Shown in pieces: positions 1 to 12,700 of a stretch of DNA of 64,000 nt; position 1 is the first letter of the stretch; each line of letters starts with the position of its first letter. This DNA comes from Leucocoprinus leucothites (taxonomy: Eukaryota; Basidiomycota; Agaricomycetes; Agaricales; Agaricaceae). Where the stretch lies: positions 496,001 to 560,000 of the forward strand of contig JAACJO010000014.1 of the NCBI GenBank assembly GCA_013368445.1, given 5' to 3'. The notes under the pieces were generated by a model. The model searched no databases. It saw only the letters and a program-made list of their open reading frames with translations, and was not told where the DNA came from. Both the position numbers and the translations under genes were made by a program.

Positions 1-16
1 GATATCACGCAGGACA

Positions 17-2782
17 ATGGCAGATCACCTTCGTAGGCTCGAGAGCCTGTATGTATAGATACTCTAGACTTCATAGCTTGCCACACATGGTAACCCGACG
101 CGTAGCTTTACATTAACCCCTCAACGAATGCGTATGATCGTTGAAGCGTTCAAAGAGGCGCTCGAAATTGGTCTAGAAAAGCCAGAACAGATCGTGGTAC
201 GTCTCAAATCCCCAGAACACCCCATCATCATGACAGTTGATCATTCATGTCAGCCGATGATCCCGACTTATGTCTTCGGGTGGCCAACTGGTAAAGAACA
301 AGGCGACTTCCTTGCAATTGATCTCGGTTCGTGATAACAGGCGTCTATCTCGCCGAATACACCCGCTTTATTGTTTGTCACTCTTTAGGTGGAACCAACT
401 TGCGCGTCTGTTTGGTGACCGTTCAGGGAGAAGGCAAATTCGAGATCACGCAGTCCAAGTACCGCTTGACCGAGGAACAAAAACAAGACGATGGCCAGAA
501 GTTATTTGACTTCTGTGCCGAGTGCTTGAAGACGTTCATTGATACCAACCTTGCCCAGGAAGATCCCGGTTTCACACTTAAGGATGGCGAGACTCTCCCC
601 TTGGGATTCACCGTAAGCAATCAGCACTACATTTTACTTCGGTTAGCACACGACTAATAATAATATACCCAGTTCTCATACCCTTGCTCGTGAGCTCAGC
701 CACGCTTTCATCTACAGGCAGTGCTCGCTTAACTTTGTCCCTCTGACAGTCAGAACAAGATTGATCATGGAGTGCTCATCCGCTGGACCAAAGGATTTGG
801 AGCCGCGAACACCGAAGGGTTTGACGTCGCCGAAATGTTCCGCAAATCACTTGAGAAATACGTGAGTCGACCTTCTGCCGCCTCATCTACCCCTATTTTG
901 GCTAAAAATATACATTCGCTAACCATGCGTATGTAGAAAGTACCCGTGACACTCACTGCCCTCATCAATGATACTACTGGAACCCTGCTTGCTTCCCACT
1001 ACGTGAACCCCAGAACCAAAATCGCATGTATATTCGGAACTGGTTGCAATGCTGCGTACATGGAACATGTTAAAGACATTCCCAAGATCAACAATCTTGG
1101 AATTGATGGAAGCTATGACATGGCCATTAACTGTGAATGGGTAAGATCATCGGCGATGTTCACTTCACAAACCATGGCTGCGCCTAAATTGATCTATGAT
1201 TAGGGCGCTTTTGATTCGTTCGAGCATGAGCACTTGCCAAGAACGAAATATGACATCGTGGTTGACGAATCGTCCAACAAACCTCACGAGCAGAGTTTCG
1301 AGGTAACGGATTACAATCATTCTCCGCATGAGAGAAAAATACTCAACGAAAACGTGTATCAGAAACTGATTTCGGGTCGTTATCTCGGCGAGATCTTGCG
1401 CCTCATCATCTGTGAGCTTATTGACGAAGGTGTCCTCTTCTTGGGTCAAAATACCTACAAACTCGAGGTACCATACTCTTTCGATACCGCCTTCTTATCC
1501 CTAATGGAAAGGTGCGGGTGATTTCATCATCTCATTCCTCTCATAGCCCCTCTTACCCCGCACTCCCGCCACAACGTCCCGAGCCTGATCGTGATGCTGA
1601 CGCTCATTTATCCATTTCCAGTGACCCAACAGACGAGCTTCTCATGATCATCGGTATCTTCACGCACTTCTTCGCCGTGGAGACTACCCTTGCCGAACGT
1701 CAATTCTTCCGCGCTCTGGCAAAACTGATTGGCCGGCGCGCTGCGCGCCTAAGCGCGTGTGGTATTGCTGCTATTGTCAGCAAGATGGGATACCTCGATG
1801 AAGGCTGTTCTGTTGGAGCTGATGGTAGTTTGTACAACGTGCGTAAGCTGTTTCTTCCTCGTTGTTCGGATGTGAGGGGTATCGAGGCTAACGACATCAA
1901 TAACCATGCTCTTCTCAACACTGATAATTTGGGATATATTGTTTGCTTCCACGATGGGCCATGGACTCGCGGGGTCTTTGGTCTCTCGCTTCACGCCTCG
2001 TGTATTTCACCCCTATTCTGGTTCAACCGTTTTACGTGACTTGACATTCCTATTATCTCCCTTGGATAACCGACCCCATCATCACCCCACTATCTCACAA
2101 TTCCGTGTCATGCCTGCATGATTCTTTCGCACAAATGTCTCCAATGAATAGAAATACCCGGGATTTGCAGATAGGATCCACGAAGGCCTCGTGGATATTT
2201 TTGGAGATAAGGGAAGGTGCGTATCATATCGCAATTTCTTCTCACAAGAGCCCATCATTCGCCTTCAACACTCCCGTTCTTCTCCCGTCTGTCGCCTGGT
2301 CCTCGTTGTCGTTTCATATGATCCTATCGTCCACTCGGGTTGTTTCAACACTGGTTGGGGCGAGGAATCTAGATGTAGACGATCGGACAGACGGACGGAT
2401 CCTCTCGCTCTCTCCGTGCCTCTTTTTGACATCTGCCTCGGGTGTTGTTGTGATATTTGAGTTACTGACGAGGGTATTCTAGGAACATTGTTACCCATCA
2501 TGCGGAAGACGGAAGCGGTGTTGGAAGTGCTATCATCGCCGGTAAGTCTCCGCGTCCATCTTACTCTCTTTCCCCATCCCCCCTTTCTTTTTCCAAGTAC
2601 CTGGAGATCCCCGCCGCGGAGCTGGAAAGACCAGTTCTTCTGTATGCCGGGAGGAACTCCATATACCTCCATTCGTTATCTTCATATTCCTTGCCATGAT
2701 GCACGACAATGCTCATAACACTCTTTCTTTTATAGCAATGACCAAAGTTAGAAAGGATGCCGGATTGTACGTTGACCTTTGA
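17..2782 (+). CDS. HXK: Hexokinase (5' end possibly incomplete)
   Basis: ATP-dependent hexose 6-kinase of glycolysis, cytosolic. Thirteen exons join in frame: 17-48, 106-196, 254-326, 389-612, 673-689, 750-861, 937-1140, 1204-1302, 1363-1511, 1622-1838, 2152-2216, 2483-2541, 2736-2782, giving 462 residues. Visible family blocks in order are IPTYVFGWPTGKEQGDFLAI, LGGTNLRVCLV (phosphate loop), LGFTFSYPCSQ, the sugar-binding and catalytic ALINDTTGT (its Asp is the base), GTGCNAAYMEH, VPYSFDTAF and the C-terminal GDGS-like/GVGSAIIAA segment. Fungal hexokinases are usually 480-500 residues, so an upstream exon may lie outside the window; an acceptor-like CAG sits at 10-12 just before the in-frame ATG at 17. 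Three 3' introns (313, 266 and 194 nt) are far longer than the others. Family identity is certain from motifs; the start is not. Confidence 0.93.
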
Positions 2783-3365
2783 GGAGGCGGCTCGAGGTCC
2801 GCACGGGGGTGAAAATTCCGACTCGTGTGACCGTGCATTGGTGTTGATCTTGATGGGGTAGAATGTGGGGTATCAGAGCTATGCATGCGATGTTTTGCTT
2901 TGTGTGGCTGCGGCAAGAGGCGGATGTTTGTAAAGAAATTGGGGGTTGATGAACTCTTTTTTTCGGATGTTCGCTCCCGAGTTGTATTATAACCTGCTCC
3001 TTTACCTGCGGTAGATAGATTTTGTGGTACTGGCTGGTCTGGATCTCTGAACTGTAGAGAGAGAAAATTGATACTCTTGCGTAGTGGCGTTTTGGAGTGT
3101 CTGGAAGAAGTAAGGTTATGTGCAGGCACGTATTGCGATCACTCAGGAGCGCTAGTAGAGCAAAAATGCTTAGAGAAGGTTGCCCAACTGTCTTCTATCA
3201 AGCGCCAGAAACATGCGTTAAATATCTTTATCAACTTTCGATCGTCGATGCAGTGAAAAAAATGCATGTAAAATGCGTAATCAAAAACATGAAATCTACA
3301 CCAACACACATGCTGAAAACTAAAGAACCACCATCCGCCAAGTATAGTATGCATGTATAGCACAC
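2783..3365. other. Convergent intergenic region
   Basis: The 583 bases between the stops of hexokinase (+) and eIF2-beta (-). It should hold both 3' UTRs and terminators. I see no open frame or repeat worth calling. Confidence 0.6.
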
Positions 3366-4767
3366 TTAACCCGTCTTGTTCTTGCTCCGCTTGCCGACTT
3401 GGGCTTGGAAACCGCTCTTGATAGCGTTAACTGATCGTCTACTACCACATGATTCGCAGGCCATGAAGAAGATACGGTTTTCCTTTGTGAGCAGCGTGTC
3501 GAGCGATTTGCAGGTTTTGCAAGTGACGTATTCGACTGTTGGTGAAAAATGAGGATGGGTGTAATTGGGGTTGAGGAAGTGGGAGAGAGTGTGGTTAGTG
3601 AGGTATATTGGCGAGGTGGCTGATGCGTACCAATGTATCGCCTCAACACATTCTCGACTTGTTTCTGTTGGAAACGACCTTTGATGACTAGACGACCTGC
3701 ACCATCAACACTTCCTGTTGTACCCATTTCGGCGAAAAGGAATTGAATAACGTGTTCCGGCTGCGCAAGAAGTATCTGAGTAAGTAAAGAGTGATAAGAT
3801 AAGATAAAAGTGGCGCACCTGACGATGCATCTTTTTACAAATATCGGTGACGTTTGCAAAGATGGTCTTTTTGTTTCCTTCTTTGTGAATGGAAGGAGGC
3901 GCGATGGTGTATCGTTTTGAGGAGGAAGAGAGGAGGGCTGGGTTTGCTGCGTGTAGAGAGGCGTAGAAGCGCGTGAGGAGCTTAATACAGAGTCATATTT
4001 AAGTATGGGGTTTTCGGAGGAACAGGAAAGAAGGAAATGTACCTCAGGGTATAAGTAGTCCCTATCACTGGACAACCAAGCTTCCGTTCCCGCATCCACA
4101 CCAACAGGGGCAACAGGGGCATCAGGTCTCGAAAACGGATTGTCGCCCAGTTCCGCCTCATCGAGATCGTCAAGATGAGATGTATCAACAGGTACATCAT
4201 CCTCGTCTTCATCTTCACCACCTTTCTTTGACTTGCCCTCTGAAGAGTCTTTCTTTGACTCGTTCAATTCTTTCTCAAAAGCTTCCATATCAAGAGCCGC
4301 TTTCTTCTTGGTTGACTTTTTCTTCTTCTTCATATCTGAAAAGTCGAGATCGTCTGCAGTAACTTGTGGTGCCTCTGTTGGTGGTGGTACTGTCGTTGGT
4401 GTTGAAGTACCAGAATCCTCTCCCTATAATTCCTTTTGTGAGATTTCGAGATTCATGTAGGAATGGGATGGACTGTATGTACCAAGTCGAGTGGAATCTC
4501 CTTCTTCTTTTTCTTCTTTTTGAGATCGCCAAACATCGCTTTAAATTCATCGTCCTCATCCCTCTTCTTGTCCTGCTCTGCCTTCATGGCCTCATGCGCA
4601 GTTACTGGTCCAAGATCGACAGCATCTCCATTGAGAGTCGTACTCTCGATAGTCTCCGGTGCAGGTGCAGTAGGATCGGCCTCAGGACCTAGAGGATCCT
4701 CAGTAAAAGCTACGGTCTTCTTCTTTCGCTTCTTGAGAGAAGGGTCAAACAGCGGTTCGTCGGCCAT
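3366..4767 (-). CDS. SUI3: Translation initiation factor eIF2 subunit beta
   Basis: Beta subunit of the eIF2 ternary complex that carries Met-tRNAi to the 40S ribosome. Five exons (4483-4767, 4043-4423, 3819-3980, 3631-3760, 3366-3535) join cleanly to 375 residues. The N-terminal half has the three lysine K-boxes expected of this subunit (KKRKKK near residue 12, a KKKKKKK run near 85, [11 protein letters not shown] near 120) separated by acidic stretches; in yeast these bind eIF5 and eIF2B-epsilon. The C-terminal half has the conserved eIF2B/eIF5 fold segment (RKP-like region, [20 protein letters not shown]) and a C4 zinc finger, CKTC...CESC, near the end. It starts 155 bp from the divergent ATP3 start, so the two probably share a promoter. 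Confidence 0.96.
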
Positions 4768-4922
4768 GGTGATTTGTAGATGTGCGTCAGTGACTCGAGT
4801 GGACGCGATGATCAATCTGCAAGTGTGTTATCTAAGCAGGCGTGGGAAAGTTGCGGTGCGCGTCCGTGGTTCTCCGAGCAACTTGAAGGTGCCAACGCAG
4901 AAAAACCTACTCCCCTCCTTAA
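4768..4922. promoter_or_regulatory. Bidirectional promoter, SUI3 / ATP3
   Basis: Only 155 bp separate the divergent start codons of eIF2-beta and the ATP synthase gamma subunit, so both 5' UTRs and the promoter elements must lie here. No clear TATA box is visible, which fits housekeeping genes. Inference from spacing only. Confidence 0.6.
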
Positions 4923-6761
<1,839 letters not shown>

Positions 6762-8130
6762 ATGCGAGAGCCCGCTCGCCATAGCACAATCTACGATCTC
6801 ACATCTCTTCGTCTCCATCCAGACGGCTCTCGAGTCTCTCAATCGTCTGGGCCGAGGAACGACTCAAAGCGTACAGTGTTTACACCGAGGAGAGGATGGT
6901 TTGCTAAGGATGCTGCTGGGTTGTCCTCGAGCGTTCTTGGTGGACCGTCGAAGCGGCGCAAGAGGGCTGTGAGCGGGGAGACTGAGGAAGGTGGAGTCTC
7001 TGAAACGGCCAAGGAGGGTGAGATTACGGGATGTGAGGAGAGTGTGGGTGGACAGGAAGAGGAAGAGGAGCCTGTTGAACGAGGACGGACGTTGAAGCGG
7101 AAGAAAGGCCGTACGGAAGTGAAGAGTAAGCGAGCGAAGAAGAGGTTGAGGTTTAAAGAAGATGATACGTTTATTGGTGATTTGACTGACCAAGGTGTAC
7201 GGCTTCAACGTGATTCGGTTGAAGAGCAGCAGCACCATCTTCTGTGAGTCTCCTCTCTCAGGTTACTGACTCGAGCTGACCGATCGCATATGCATGGGTT
7301 AGGATCTACTCAAAGCTCTCCATCACCACACATCTCATTTCTACAGAGAGCGAGGGACATTATATGCGCCTAATAAACATCAAACCGAAATTGCCAAAAA
7401 GAAAGAAAAGAAGGAGAAAGTAAAGCTGAGGAAGGAGCAAGAAGTTGAAGAAGCGTCGCATCTCAAGGCGCCTGAGCAGCCCCATGACAACAGTACACCG
7501 CCAACACCAGCGTCGGACGACGATGAACGCCGGGCATTGGAGACCCCTAGTCCGGCTACGACGCCGCTTGTTGATACGCCGAATTCGTCTGGGGCTGTGA
7601 GGAATATGTATAGAGTTTTTGAAGGGAGTTTTTTGTTAGGTCTCGGTGGGTTGACTCTTTCACTATGGATAGCTAGGGTTTGGTGTCTGACTTATTTATG
7701 ATCCTTAGGTGTGCTTGCACAAGAAAAGACGGCACAGTTGCTTGAAGCTAAGACCCCGCAAGAAGCTCAAGGCGATCAGACGACAGGTGGTAGTGAAAGG
7801 ATTTATTATCCTATGCCTTATCTAGGCGGTGGAAGCGGTACTTGTGACGGCGTCAGCTCCGCCCTTGTGGAAGAGAGCAGATGGAGAGTGGAGCGATGTT
7901 CTCCCGAGCTAGGAGAGATAATAGCTGGGATTGACTCGTTTCATGGATTGCCATTTGATAACAATGATTTCGAACTGGAATATGCAGACCAACCGGGCTT
8001 TAATGATATTGGAACGGAGATGTTGGATTATGAGGGGTTCGTGGGGGGAGTGCAGAATGAGGAGACGGAGGATATAACTAATTTCGCTACGGACGAGGAT
8101 ATAGACGAGTTGGACGCTGATCAGTACTAG
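6762..8130 (+). CDS. Basic, nuclear-looking protein of unknown function
   Basis: I do not recognise this gene. The model is three coding parts: 6762-7196 or 7243, 7303-7645 and 7709-8130. The first part is lysine/arginine rich with nuclear-localisation-like clusters (GPSKRRKRA, GRTLKRKKGR, KSKRAKKRLRF) and an acidic QEEEEEP stretch. The second begins DLLKALHHHTSHFYRERGTL, then a charged probable coiled coil, then FEGSFLLGLGVLAQEKTAQL across the last intron. The C-terminus is strongly acidic (EDITNFATDEDIDELDADQY). The first splice junction is uncertain. The strong donor GTGAGT at 7244 is out of phase with the obvious downstream frame; a weaker donor at 7197 restores it. A competing frame near 6806-6895 reads SIVWAEERLKAYSVYTEERM, so the 5' end may be wrong. 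The shape (basic N-terminus, conserved helix, acidic tail) would fit a chromatin or RNA polymerase I factor, but that is a guess. Confidence 0.6.
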
Positions 8131-8201
8131 ATACGTGTGCCATTTTCTTGTGGATGATATATAATACAACTTCAATATTGCTGCTCTGTTGAACATTTTT
8201 A

Positions 8202-9917
8202 CTAAGAAGGCGAAACAAGGATTTTCACTGGACAAGGAAATGTCGTTAGCGCTGACAAAATAGAGGCAGGGTGAGGGAAAGCTAACCTTGTTTATCTTTC
8301 TCGCTGATAAGTCGCTTCAATCCATCCTCAACGACATCGTCCAACTTGATCTTCCTAGTGATCAATTTCTCGATGTTCTTAAATTTTCCTTCTCCAAGGA
8401 GTTGAAGGACTTCTTCATGGATATGATCATACCCAATAATACCTACCACATTATTAGCACCTCGCTACTCAAACGTACAGTAAAACACTCACCCGTAATG
8501 TTCAACTCCCTCGACAAAATCAAATTAATATCTATAGTAGCCTTAATTTCCCAAAGGGCAACATTGAGATATGTTCCTCTGGCTCGTAAACTCAAGAGAC
8601 AGTTATCCAACGAGGCCTGAACTCCAGCTGCCTCGAAAGCGACGTCGACGCCTGGAGGTACGAATTTTCGGACAGCGGTGGGGATGTCTTCTTTGATGGG
8701 GTCAAACACTTGTGAGGCGCCGTGTTCGAGGGCGAATTGGCGACGGATTGCCGCGGGTTCGGAGACGAGGACTGTTGCGTCTGGGTCTAGTGATCTGAGG
8801 AGGGATTATTAGTTGAGGGAAAGGTGATACCCTAGAGAATACAAAGGGCCTACTTGATGACTTTGAGGAGGAACAAACCGATCTGTAGATGTGGAAATTA
8901 GGGTTTGAAGATGGTGATGTTGGATTATGTGCTTACAGGTCCAGAACCAGCGATGAGTACAGTTTGCCCTGGTTTGAAGTTGGATCTCTTTACAGAGTGA
9001 TAAGCAATGGAGAGGGGTTCAACACAAGCCCCAATTTCCACTAGGAAGGTTAGCTGACATGTCAAATTCCGTGCCGAGGTCTAGGAGGAAGAAGAACACT
9101 GACAGGGGACGCCTTCGGGGAGGCGATGGACGTACAAGAGGTCAACCGCAATAAATTCAGCGAGACCGCCACCCCAACCACTGCATCCCTGTAATTTCAA
9201 ATATGCGCTTAGACTAGGCAGGTTAAGGAGCCCATATGGTGAGTCACTCACAATAAAGGCGACGTGAGGACAAATATTATGATGGCCACTGGAACAAGAA
9301 AAACAGCTTCCTTTACGACACGAAAGAATCGGTTCTCTGATTTCCGAATGGTTTAGGAGGTCAAGTATTTCAGAGGAACTAAGAGCTGACTGACATCACG
9401 ACCTTTGTACCGGCTGCCCATTTATTTGCATCGACTCCTGGTCCAACGTCAACGATTGTCCCGGCGAATCTAGGTTCTGATGTTAGATGAACCCTTGGCG
9501 GGTGTACAGAGTCAAGCCCCTTACTCATGTCCGAGGGTAACGGGAACTGTTTCTCCTGTAACAGGGTTGGGCTCTTTATTGGCATAGACAGGAATTGGAG
9601 CTAGGTAAGCGTGGAGGTCGCTTCCGCATACTAGGAGTAGTTTGTGTTTAGTATGGTATACCCTCAAAGCATTAGGGATTTGGTCGACTTACTTCCATTC
9701 CTGAGGTTATTTCCGGGGGTGATATTTATGAGCGGAGTAGAGAAGATGAAGGAAGTTTTGAGCATACCAGGCGACCTATAGGTAGCGAGTTAGAGGATTC
9801 CGATCTGGGTAGATCAGAGTACTTCACCTTGACTTTGACCTGACCTTCCTTCGCCACAGGTTCAGGAATATTTTCAACGCGTACGTCTCCGGGTCCGTAG
9901 AATCTTGCTGCTTTCAT
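8202..9917 (-). CDS. Zinc alcohol dehydrogenase, (R,R)-butanediol dehydrogenase-like (paralogue 1)
   Basis: Medium-chain NAD(P)-dependent dehydrogenase, cytosolic, oxidising secondary alcohols or 2,3-butanediol-type diols. Twelve exons: 9828-9917, 9768-9775, 9693-9700, 9525-9630, 9395-9469, 9252-9336, 9104-9188, 8937-9040, 8854-8882, 8493-8794, 8287-8442, 8202-8227, total 357 residues. Catalytic-zinc ligands are visible: ICGSDLH, TLGHEF and VEPLSIAYH. The structural-zinc lobe is SCRKGSCFSCSSGHHNIC. The nucleotide-binding loop is LIAGSGPIGLF. The C-terminus VKILVSPS is typical of the family. Exons 2 and 3 are each only 8 nt (GTCGCCTG and GAATGGAA); they are needed to spell VAWNGICGSD and to keep frame. 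The paralogue upstream shares almost every exon length. Substrate is not certain. Confidence 0.93.
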
Positions 9918-10531
9918 CCTTGAACAACAAACACCCGAGTAAAGTTATCAAGAGAGATTATAGGGGGGAACAATGCCACATCTCCCAAATCTATTCCACT
10001 TATACCCATTGACAGTCCCACGAAGTCAGCGACCATAGAACATGTGAACACCTAGATCTTGAGTGAGAAGCCAACTGGGTGACTAAGATACGTATAGCCT
10101 GGGATATGAAGAGAAATCTCGTTCTGGTTGCCATTCTTGGGATCATACCCTTTAAGAGATGTGTAATGTGGTGTTGCTCTATTGACCAGGAAGGCCGACT
10201 CGGAGACGAAAGGGGTTGGCGGTGTTGGACGTTGAATATCGAGCATAAGAGTTGCCAGGTTCACGACATTTCAACGAGATAACAACCGTCAATATGTCAC
10301 CGTTGACATTGAAGACGCCCACCAATTAGCCGGCCCGGGACTGATCCGTTTCACAGTTCACTCAAACCTCTCAACGACCACGACCGCCACCATCAACAAA
10401 ACTGAATCACATCACCCATGTGCCCGCTACTCTTTTTCATTGTCTAGTCATTCTTTGTTTCTATTAAAAAAGAACGTAAAAAACATATTGCGGCAGGGTC
10501 CATCTAATGGAGTACTTCAAAATGCAGGGAT
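9918..10531. other. Intergenic region between the two dehydrogenases
   Basis: 614 bases with the 5' flank of paralogue 1 and the 3' flank of paralogue 2 (same strand). Short open frames here have no recognisable content. Confidence 0.5.
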
Positions 10532-12700
10532 CTAGTCAATGACTTCTACGAATTTGGTTCTAATGCTTGATAACCGCAGTTTCTTCTCCGTCAGTCTCCT
10601 TGGAATGGAGAATGTGCCTGTCTTAGCGTTAGCAGCCGCAGCCGCAACCTGTTCTATCGGGGTCGTTGTTCTCGCCGTCTCTTTTGTTGGATCGGACTCG
10701 TCTGGTGCTGGCTTGTTGCTCGTAGTGATTGCTAGCGCCTCGTCTTTAGGCTCTGTATCATCTGAAGAAGATTCCTGAGCTGCCCCTTCTGGAGGTGGTG
10801 GGGGTGGCTCGTGCGGCCTAACGAGGATCTTGACTGGAATAAGATCAGCCCGCTGTGCCGAAAGTCAGCAAGGACAAAAGAGACAAGACACTGACTGTGC
10901 TCGTCGCCCTTGTTGAGTAATTCCAAATACCCTTTCTTCACGACATCTTCAATCTGAATGCTATCGGTAATCAACTCCTCGATGCCTTGAATATGACCAC
11001 CCGCAACGGCTTCAATAACCTCCGCATGAACATTATCATACGCCATAGCACCTGCGTCACCAACTCTGAATACTGCAGTTTTGAAGAGACATACAGGTGA
11101 TCATATAACTCACCAGTAACCGTGATCTCCTTAAACATAAAATTCATATTCACCATCACATTCGTCTTCCACACCGCCATATTCACCAATGTCCCTCCAG
11201 TTCTCAAACACAGCAGCGCAGAATCAACACTCGATTGCGTACCGACCGTATCAAAAACGGCATGGACGCCAAATCCTGCTGTGGCTTTGTAGATGATACC
11301 TGTTGCGCCAAAGTGAGTGTTGGATGGGTCGAGGACTTCTGATGCACCGTGTTTGAGGGCAAGGGTTCGGCGGGCCGGAGAGGATTCGGAGACGAGGATG
11401 AAAGATGTTGGTGCGGCTGATCTTTAAGTGAAGGTATGAGTTTTAGGTTTTTTGTGTTAATTACCTGGGTTGACGTACCGGAGGACACGAAGTATGAAAA
11501 GGGCTGTCTATGATGACATTTAACCCGGACTGTTGCCCATTGGAGGGAATTACGAGACTTACTGGGCCTCCACCCAAAATGAGAGCTGTATCTCCTTCAT
11601 TGAAATTGGCGCGTTTGACTGCATGCCATGCCGTCGCCACAGACTCTATACAAGCTGCAACTTCCACTAGTGTGTGTGATCACACCATTCAACGTCAGTA
11701 AACCAACCGCGCCACAAGAAAGACATCATGAACACACAGGATAGAGTATCCGGGATCTTGTGTACGTGCTGAACATCGACCGTCACGTACTCCGCTAACC
11801 CTCCACCTTTCCTATCTGCCGACGTACCCTGAAAAACGGATCAATCAATGCAAATACGCGAGATGAGTGAACCTCGGAGATTGATTCTGAGAAAAGGGTG
11901 GAAGCGTACGATGAAATTGACTTTCGAACACCTGTTCCTATGTCCCGTCGCACAAGCGCTACATTTATTCGTGACCATGCATGACACCAAAGGATCCCTA
12001 CAAACCAAACCAGTTCCTCTCATCTCAGTTTACTCCTCTCTTGTATCAACGGCATGATTGAACGGAATTCACACTCACACAACGATTTTCGTTCCAACAG
12101 GCCACTCCGCAGCGTCAACCCCCCTCCCACAACCAACGATCGTCCCAGAAAACCTAAAGTTTGCAGGGGAACAATCATCAAGGAAACGTTTAGTGCACGC
12201 CAAGCCAAGGTCACGTCAGGAGGATTTATTGTGAGTGAAGGGAGGTGAGGGGTTTGGTAAGAGGGTTTACGAACTCGTGTCCTAGTGGCGTTGGCCACGC
12301 TTTGAATCTGATCCCGGGAGAGAGGAAAGTTTGAAGGTCGTTGGCGCTTACTTTGTGTGTGTGGGGACGGGACGAAACACGAGGATACCGAGTGGTTATG
12401 GCACGAGTCCTTGTGTGAGGTAATGCGAGAAACTGGAATGATTTAGGACTTACGCGCATTCCTGTTAGTAGTTCCATCGTTGGTCAAAATCTAAAGTTCT
12501 TCTCGGGTTTGCAAGAAATAAATGGTGCCGAACTCACCATGCCACCTGCCAAATTCCAAACGTGCCATGAGCCTCTGATAAGAAACGCAATATTGAGCGA
12601 ACGAGCGCACCTTGATCTTGAGCTCTTGCGGACCAGGCTCAGGTTCGTCAATCTCTTCCACGCGTACATCCCGAGGACCATATTGCCTTGCTATCTTCAT
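10532..12700 (-). CDS. Zinc alcohol dehydrogenase paralogue 2, lacking the catalytic-Cys exon, with a C-terminal tail
   Basis: Tandem paralogue of the gene at 8202-9917. Recognised exons: 12611-12700, 12538-12545 (8 nt), 12454-12461 (8 nt), 12079-12153, 11910-11997, 11738-11828, 11563-11666, 11479-11507, 11114-11421, 10896-11051, 10532-10833. Lengths match paralogue 1 almost exactly (90, 8, 8, 75, 104, 29 and 156 nt are identical). The structural-zinc lobe (SCMVTNKCSACATGHRNRC), LILGGGPTALFILRVL and the C-terminal VKILVRPHE are kept. The exon that should encode CGSD...LGHE is not intact: at 12275-12453 PLGHE survives in one frame, CGSD is absent and the frames do not join. The last exon adds about 95 residues rich in Pro, Ala, Asp and Thr that the sister gene lacks. 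It is either a pseudogene in the making or a catalytically dead product; a 7-nt exon at 12275-12281 could rescue the frame without the zinc Cys. Confidence 0.8.
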
